A stretch of 64,000 nt of DNA from contig OX352762.1 in assembly GCA_947095585.1 (NCBI GenBank), positions 10,519,969 to 10,583,968 on the forward strand. Reading direction: 5' to 3'. Shown here one piece after another: positions 58,844 to 64,000 of this stretch. Source of the stretch: Nephrocerus scutellatus (taxonomy: Eukaryota; Arthropoda; Insecta; Diptera; Pipunculidae). Each line of letters starts with the position of its first letter. The stretch's first letter is position 1. The notes under the pieces were generated by a model. The model was not told where the DNA came from and searched no databases. It worked only from the letters and a program-made list of their open reading frames with translations. A program made the translations under genes and the position numbers.

Positions 58844-60712
58844 TCAATAGAGAGAGCAATTAGTAACAAGGGTATCGAATTCAAGACCAATCTATGGATT
58901 AGGGCTATGCTCGAGAGTCGAGATATTACTTCCTCCTCAGGAGGAGTGTCAGTGTCTGTGACCGCAGTAAAGGGTTGTTCCTAAGGAGGAGTCCTCTCTC
59001 CCCTTCTGTTGTGAATGGTCATAGACGATATTTTGGTTGATTTACACACGGCTACATCGCCGTTGGCTATGCTGCTGACTTGGCTATTATAATTAGGGGC
59101 AAACACTGCACGACCATTTCTGCTGTGATGCAATGTGCTCTACGCCAAGTTTTGGACTGGTGCAGCAGGGAAGGGTTATCCATCAATCCTTGCAAAACGG
59201 TTCTAGTGCCTTTCACAAAAAGAAGATTGGTTGACTTAGGACCAATCACCATTAAAGGCACCACTTTAATGTACTCCAGCGAGGTCAAATACCGCGGTGT
59301 CATCTTTGATAAAAGACTTAACTGGAATTCTCATATCAAGTCAGCCACAAAACGCGCTACAAGGGCAATATGGGCCTGCAGAAGACTTTACGGCAGAGCT
59401 TGGGGTCTCAATCCTAAGATGATACACTGCATGTATACAATGATGGTGTGACCCATAATCACGTACGCGGCCATAGTTTGGTGGCCCAAGGTGCTTGAAC
59501 GGACAACGGCAAACGAGCTTCAGAAGCTTCAAAGAATCGCGTGTCTAGGTATTACAGGAGTTATGCGTATTGGAAGCTATCGTAGGGCTTTCGCCCCAGC
59601 AAATCTTCATTAGGAAGACGGCTGCTAGATGCGCTATAAAGCTGCAACTAAACTAGAATACAAATATAAACCAGGCGAACATGTGGGACACCTGAGAATT
59701 CTCAACTCAATTCCCGAAAGAGATATGTTCTGCACAATACCCGACTTTATGGTCAGGGAGCACTGTTTCGGCAGGTTATTTGAGGTAGAAATCTTGGACC
59801 GAGCAAGCTGGTCTAATGGTGTTCCGGCACTAGACGCTAGTGGTCTGGTTTGGTTCACTGATGAATCGAAGATGGAATCTGGAGTTGTTGCCGGCGTCTT
59901 TGGACCCAATACAAAGGTCTCGATACCAATGGGAATAAGTCCCACGGTCTTTCAGGCTGAACTCCATGCCATAGAGATCTGCGCTAGGATAAACCTTAGT
60001 AAAGGCATTAAAGGCGCGAGAAAATATATCTATTCAGCAACACTCAAAGCTCTGTCGTCCAAGTCAATGGACTCGTTAACAGTTAAAAGCTGCTACGATG
60101 CATTGCAATCTCTGGCCAGACACAACAGGGTTAAGCTCGGTTGGGTACCAGGTCATCGAGGTATTGCTGGTTCTGGCTGGCTGTTGGCTAGGGCTGGTTC
60201 CGAAAGTGCGTTGATAGGACCTGAACCCTTTTGTGGAGTCAATTGGAGTGCCGTCACAAAGCCGATTAACTGTTGGGAGGGCAAACTTCGCCTGGCTCAA
60301 TGGGAAAATACCCCGGTGCTAAGGCAATCTAAACAACTGATCAGACCCTGTATTTCGATAAAGGCATCAGTATTAAGAAGCTAGTGAGTTTTGTAACCGG
60401 CCATTGTGGCTTAAGGTATCATATTAACAAAATTGGTGTGGGCTCTGTGACAGAATGTAGGTTCTGTGCGGAGGATGAGGAGTCATCCGAAAACATTCTC
60501 TGCGAACGCCCAGCACTTATTTGGTTAAGAAGACGCATATTCAATAAGGAAATATGCTCGGCAGCGGAGTTGAAAAACTCTACTACTAAGGACATTCTGT
60601 CTTTCATTAGGAAAGTTGTATGTCTATTAGACAATTAATGCCCTATTGATACAATAGATCTTTTAGGTCGCGGTGTCAGTCACTTGGACTAGGGTTATAA
60701 AAAAAAATCCTT
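58844..60712 (+). mobile_element. LOA-1 retrotransposon, 3' half
   Basis: Plus strand: starts just after RT motif A with ISNKGIEFKTNLWIRAMLES, motif B GGVSVSVTAVKGCS then GGVLSPLL (with stops), motif C degraded (tatgctgctgac for YADD), thumb LSINPCKTVLVPFTKRRLVD and VKYRGVIFDKRLNWNSHIKS, RNase H VWFTDESKMESGV (Asp), FQAELHAIEICAR (Glu), then IYSATLKALSS where YSDSQAALKALSS is expected: the catalytic Asp block is deleted. GWVPGHRGIAGS and the knuckle TECRFCAEDEESSENILCER follow, then a 3' UTR ending in an A-run near 60700. Confidence 0.88.
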
Positions 60713-62870
60713 GCCCATGCGTAAGCATGTTTAAGCCGCCTTCTCTCTAGCCAGTTGAATTTATTAAATTTAGCTCGGCGTTGCTAGTCAGTAGCACATC
60801 TAATAGAAGAGCATCCGGATTTCTCCAAAGATGACGCTACTTACAGTAACGATTGTGTATGCGGCCGAATCAGAAATGGCTAATTTCTCGTCCTCAGTTC
60901 TGACACCCTCGCGAGTGTCAAATGGAGTCCGTACGGCTACGCCGTCTGAACTCTGGATAAGGTTCGGCTGCTCAACAGCAGACCGAGCAGTTGAGGCCGC
61001 CTACATACGGTATATTACTCATATCTACTTGCGAGTATGGTCAGTTGTAAATAAGGAGCTTGTCAGAGTGATCTAGCGCACTATAGGTTGTTCAAATGGA
61101 AAACAGTAGAAAACACTAGAATCTTCGAGAGGATTTTGATTAACTATAAATATGCGCCGTTATGCCGCAGGAATTCAACCAGAGCAGTTGAAAAATACTT
61201 GCTAACAGACAGAGCTACCATCTAAGTGAAGGAATTTATGTGTTTTTGTGGGCAGCGTAAAATTGTGAACTTTGGTTATTTTTGCTTTCCGGAGTTTAAT
61301 AAAAGCTCTGTTATTTGTAAATTAATAAACTTGTGTTGTGTTTTATTTGCAAAATCCTTTACAAACTCGAAAGACTAATTTTCGTAAGCATAACATATGT
61401 AAATGTCATACACAAACATCCATGGATTATATATTGCCTGCCAATTCCTCAACTACAAGTGAGTCCGATTGGGCACCAACAATTCTCTGCTCTGAATCAA
61501 ATTTCAATTATTTTTCCATTTAATATTCCCGCTTTGCTAAAATTATATTAAATCCAGTCCCAATGCAAATCAAATCGAATCAACTCTACATTCGGGTACA
61601 CAGTAATTTTTGAGTCAAATATTGGAACGTGATCTGGTCGTCTACGCGTTCCGCTCATAAAATTTGAATAGCAAACAACGTTCACAGCGATATACCCACA
61701 CAAAATCAACAGAATTCCTTCCACCTGATTAAAATATCATCATCGTCCTGACAGCGCAATAGCAATAGAGAACGTGTATTAAGCGGAATACAGCATTTCC
61801 TTGATTCTCATGCCGTCGTTCTCATTAACATAATTTCATATACTGGAGTATGAGTGAATGGAGCTGTCGATAACTTGTACTCGTCCTGCTTGGAATATTG
61901 GAGTGTAGATTGTGAGGTGGAAATAAAAGAAACAAAACAGAGAAAAAAACAGAAGCTGTAAGCTACCTGCCGGCAGTTTCCTCCAAGTACACAGCACAGT
62001 GCAGCTCTGCGTATATATTGAAAACCGACATCCGGAATAATCCTTAAACCACAGGATTTTACGGAACAAACGAACGCCACAACACACACCATCGTCTCAT
62101 CGTGTGCGATCAATTTTGGAAACATGTAGCAAACCACAGGTAGGTATGCATTTAAAAGCAAACTTTCTATTGCATCACCTAAACATTTCGAACACTCTTC
62201 TCCAAACTCTACATGCAGATTTATATCATTTATGCAAATCTGTTTAAAATAATATCGCTTAATGGAAGATATCCATGCACGTATGTAGGAAAAGCATTAC
62301 ATAGAAGTAGCTGAGACGAAATTTGTATGGTTCCGAGATTCACCAGCATTTAGATCTGCAAGCTGCTCGCTTGAGTGAGAGCAAACGGCTGGGTAAAATT
62401 TGCAAAATACTAAGACGATGTCATTGGTCAGTATGTCCTTTCAATGCTTTCGTTCAATATGGCATGTTACATACACATACATACATAGACGCTGCTGCCA
62501 TAGCATTTCAGCAACATAACCATCGACAACAACCACAGTAGTTTTTCCAATTACATAGGCTATCGAATCAACACTAGGACCAGAATTTATAGCCAGTGCA
62601 ACTTTTGCTAACAATCGATTTCGAAAATCAAAATCACAAAACAACCAACACACACACACACATCTGTCATGTGAGTTCTCTAATTGGAGCTATATATTTG
62701 TGCAAAGTTTAAATAAAATCGGATTTTAGGTAGTGGATTAAAAATTGATCACAAGATATTGCCAGCCAGCAACAAACATATCCGGACGCCAAGTTATAAT
62801 TGAAAAAAAAAAAAACCTGTACGCTGAGAATTTTTAAAAAATTCTATAACTGTGGTTTAGTATTGTTATC
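60713..62870. other. Stretch without recognisable gene
   Basis: A/T-rich with balanced patches at 60780-61080 and 61620-62160. A 117-codon minus ORF (62161-61808) has a hydrophobic, Cys-rich translation but no signal, motif or splice context. CA repeats lie at 62646-62660. Confidence 0.45.
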
Positions 62871-64000
62871 TATATCATCATCATCACCATATTTGGCTCT
62901 ATCCTGGCTTCCAGCAAAAAATCTCCCCACTGGTCCCAATTTCGAGCCGATGTCATCCAGTTTCGCATCCCTAAATTCTGGGCATCCTGGTCTACGCCAT
63001 CCTTCCGGCGTAGGCTTGGCCATAAATCCTACCGCAAAGGTCTTTCCGAGCAGGATCATATTCGATCATGCAAATTAAGTGTCCTGCCCACCGGAGCCTA
63101 CCGAGCTTAATTCTCTTCACGATGTCGATATCGCGGTTACGCTCGTAGATCTCATCATTATAGAATCTCCGGAATCGTCCTTCCTCACATACGGGGAACG
63201 CGGCACTCAGAGGTCAGAATGCTTTTTGCTAAGCATCCAAGTCTCGAATCCATATGTAAGTACTGGTCATACCAGTCTTATACACCATCATCTTGGATGT
63301 TATGGTTAAATTCCTGGATTTGAAGAGTCTTGACAGACTTTGTTTGTGCGCGTATTTCTGGTTCCATGTTGTTATCGGCTGCTAAAGATGACCCGAGATA
63401 GTTAAAGGATTGCACTACATACTTCAAATTCGCGCTCCACTATTTGGATTGAGGAACCAATGTTGGATCTTCTACTCGCAGACGTGGCCACCAGTACTTG
63501 ACTTTGCTCTCATTTATGTGCAGCCTCAGATTTCGTGCCGCCCGCTCGATCTGGATGAAAGCTCCCTGTACAGCTCTTCGGTTTCTATCAACGATGTCAA
63601 TATAGTCTGCGTAAGACAGTATCTGAATGGTCTTATAGAGGATTGCTCGACGTTACGTCAGAGTCTCGGATCACGCCAGGTTGAAGAAGACGCTGGCCAG
63701 TCAATCCCCTTGTCGGAGCCCGTTATAGATGTTGAATGGGCCGGATATTTTTACTTTGATTATAACTTTGGTCATGGTCAACCTACATATTCGTGTCAGT
63801 TTATTTGAGATGGCTTTATAACGTTCTACTCCGGTTATGCTACCATAGGCGGCTTTAAAGTCTACAACAAGATGGTGTAGTGAGTTTTGAAACTCTAGAA
63901 ATTTTTCCATCACCTGCCTAAGGGTGTAAATCTGATCAGTTGGTGATTTGCCTGTGATGAAGCAACACTGGTATAGACCATGAGCAATGGCTATCCCTTC
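62871..64000 (-). mobile_element. RTE-A retrotransposon, runs off the right edge
   Basis: 3' end at 62872 (atcatcatcatcaccatatt). Minus strand: C-terminal GRLRW region, thumb, palm ('gtcaatatagtctgcgtaag' complement, so the YADD box is altered) and motif A upstream region (MMEKFLEFQNSLHHLVVDFK, 63913 leftward). Several small deletions are visible compared with 34718-35665. The 5' part lies outside the window. Confidence 0.85.

Noticed and set aside
61808..62161. 117-codon Cys-rich ORF
   Set aside because: No motif, signal, conserved domain or splice context; likely chance in a balanced-composition patch.

Overview
The window looks like non-coding, repeat-choked DNA from an insect, most likely a higher fly (Diptera). 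It is AT-rich, has short exons spread over long introns, and carries a coding exon rich in poly-Gln, poly-His, poly-Asn and poly-Ser. It also holds a DD41D ('rosa'-type) mariner, a family first described from a tephritid fly, and many LOA-, Jockey- and RTE-type non-LTR retrotransposons. No prokaryotic signals are present. The exact species cannot be told from the sequence.

Only one host gene is firmly supported: a plus-strand CCCH zinc-finger gene. One short internal exon (19056-19140) encodes a C-x7-C-x4-C-x3-H finger and ends in a good donor. It joins in phase to a large last coding exon (22870-24008) that encodes a second finger of the same spacing and then a long low-complexity tail. The pair most resembles ZC3H10/muscleblind-type RNA-binding fingers. 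The first finger and the start codon are not identified; they may lie upstream of the window or in exons I could not recognise. Three weak exon candidates (1659-1712, 13294-13363, 36930-36996) are listed with low confidence.

Nearly everything else is mobile DNA in layers. (i) A non-LTR family I call RTE-A (APE endonuclease plus RT, 3' tail of ATGATG repeats) occurs in more than a dozen pieces, from a nearly complete copy at 38062-41335 down to stubs of about 50 bp. (ii) A Jockey-type family (JOC) occurs in about seven pieces. (iii) Two LOA-like families (LOA-1, LOA-2) carry RNase H. One LOA-1 copy (57122-60712) has its 5' half inverted, as expected from twin priming. (iv) Two further APE-type families (B and C) are broken. 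(v) Tc1/mariner elements include a DD41D copy with both ends, a truncated DD41D copy, a remnant split by a retroelement, and a DD37D (maT-type) copy with both terminal inverted repeats. (vi) A tRNA-derived SINE family has five copies; two have perfect 13-bp target-site duplications.

Tandem repeats form a fourth layer: a 17-bp array at the left edge; a 15-16-bp A/T-rich satellite with a ~355-bp higher-order period inside the zinc-finger gene's intron (about 19345-20870); a 103-121-bp array (28940-29490); and a GC-richer island of 41-bp and near-identical 107-bp repeats (51592-52300). Between these islands lie long AT-rich stretches in which I recognise no gene.
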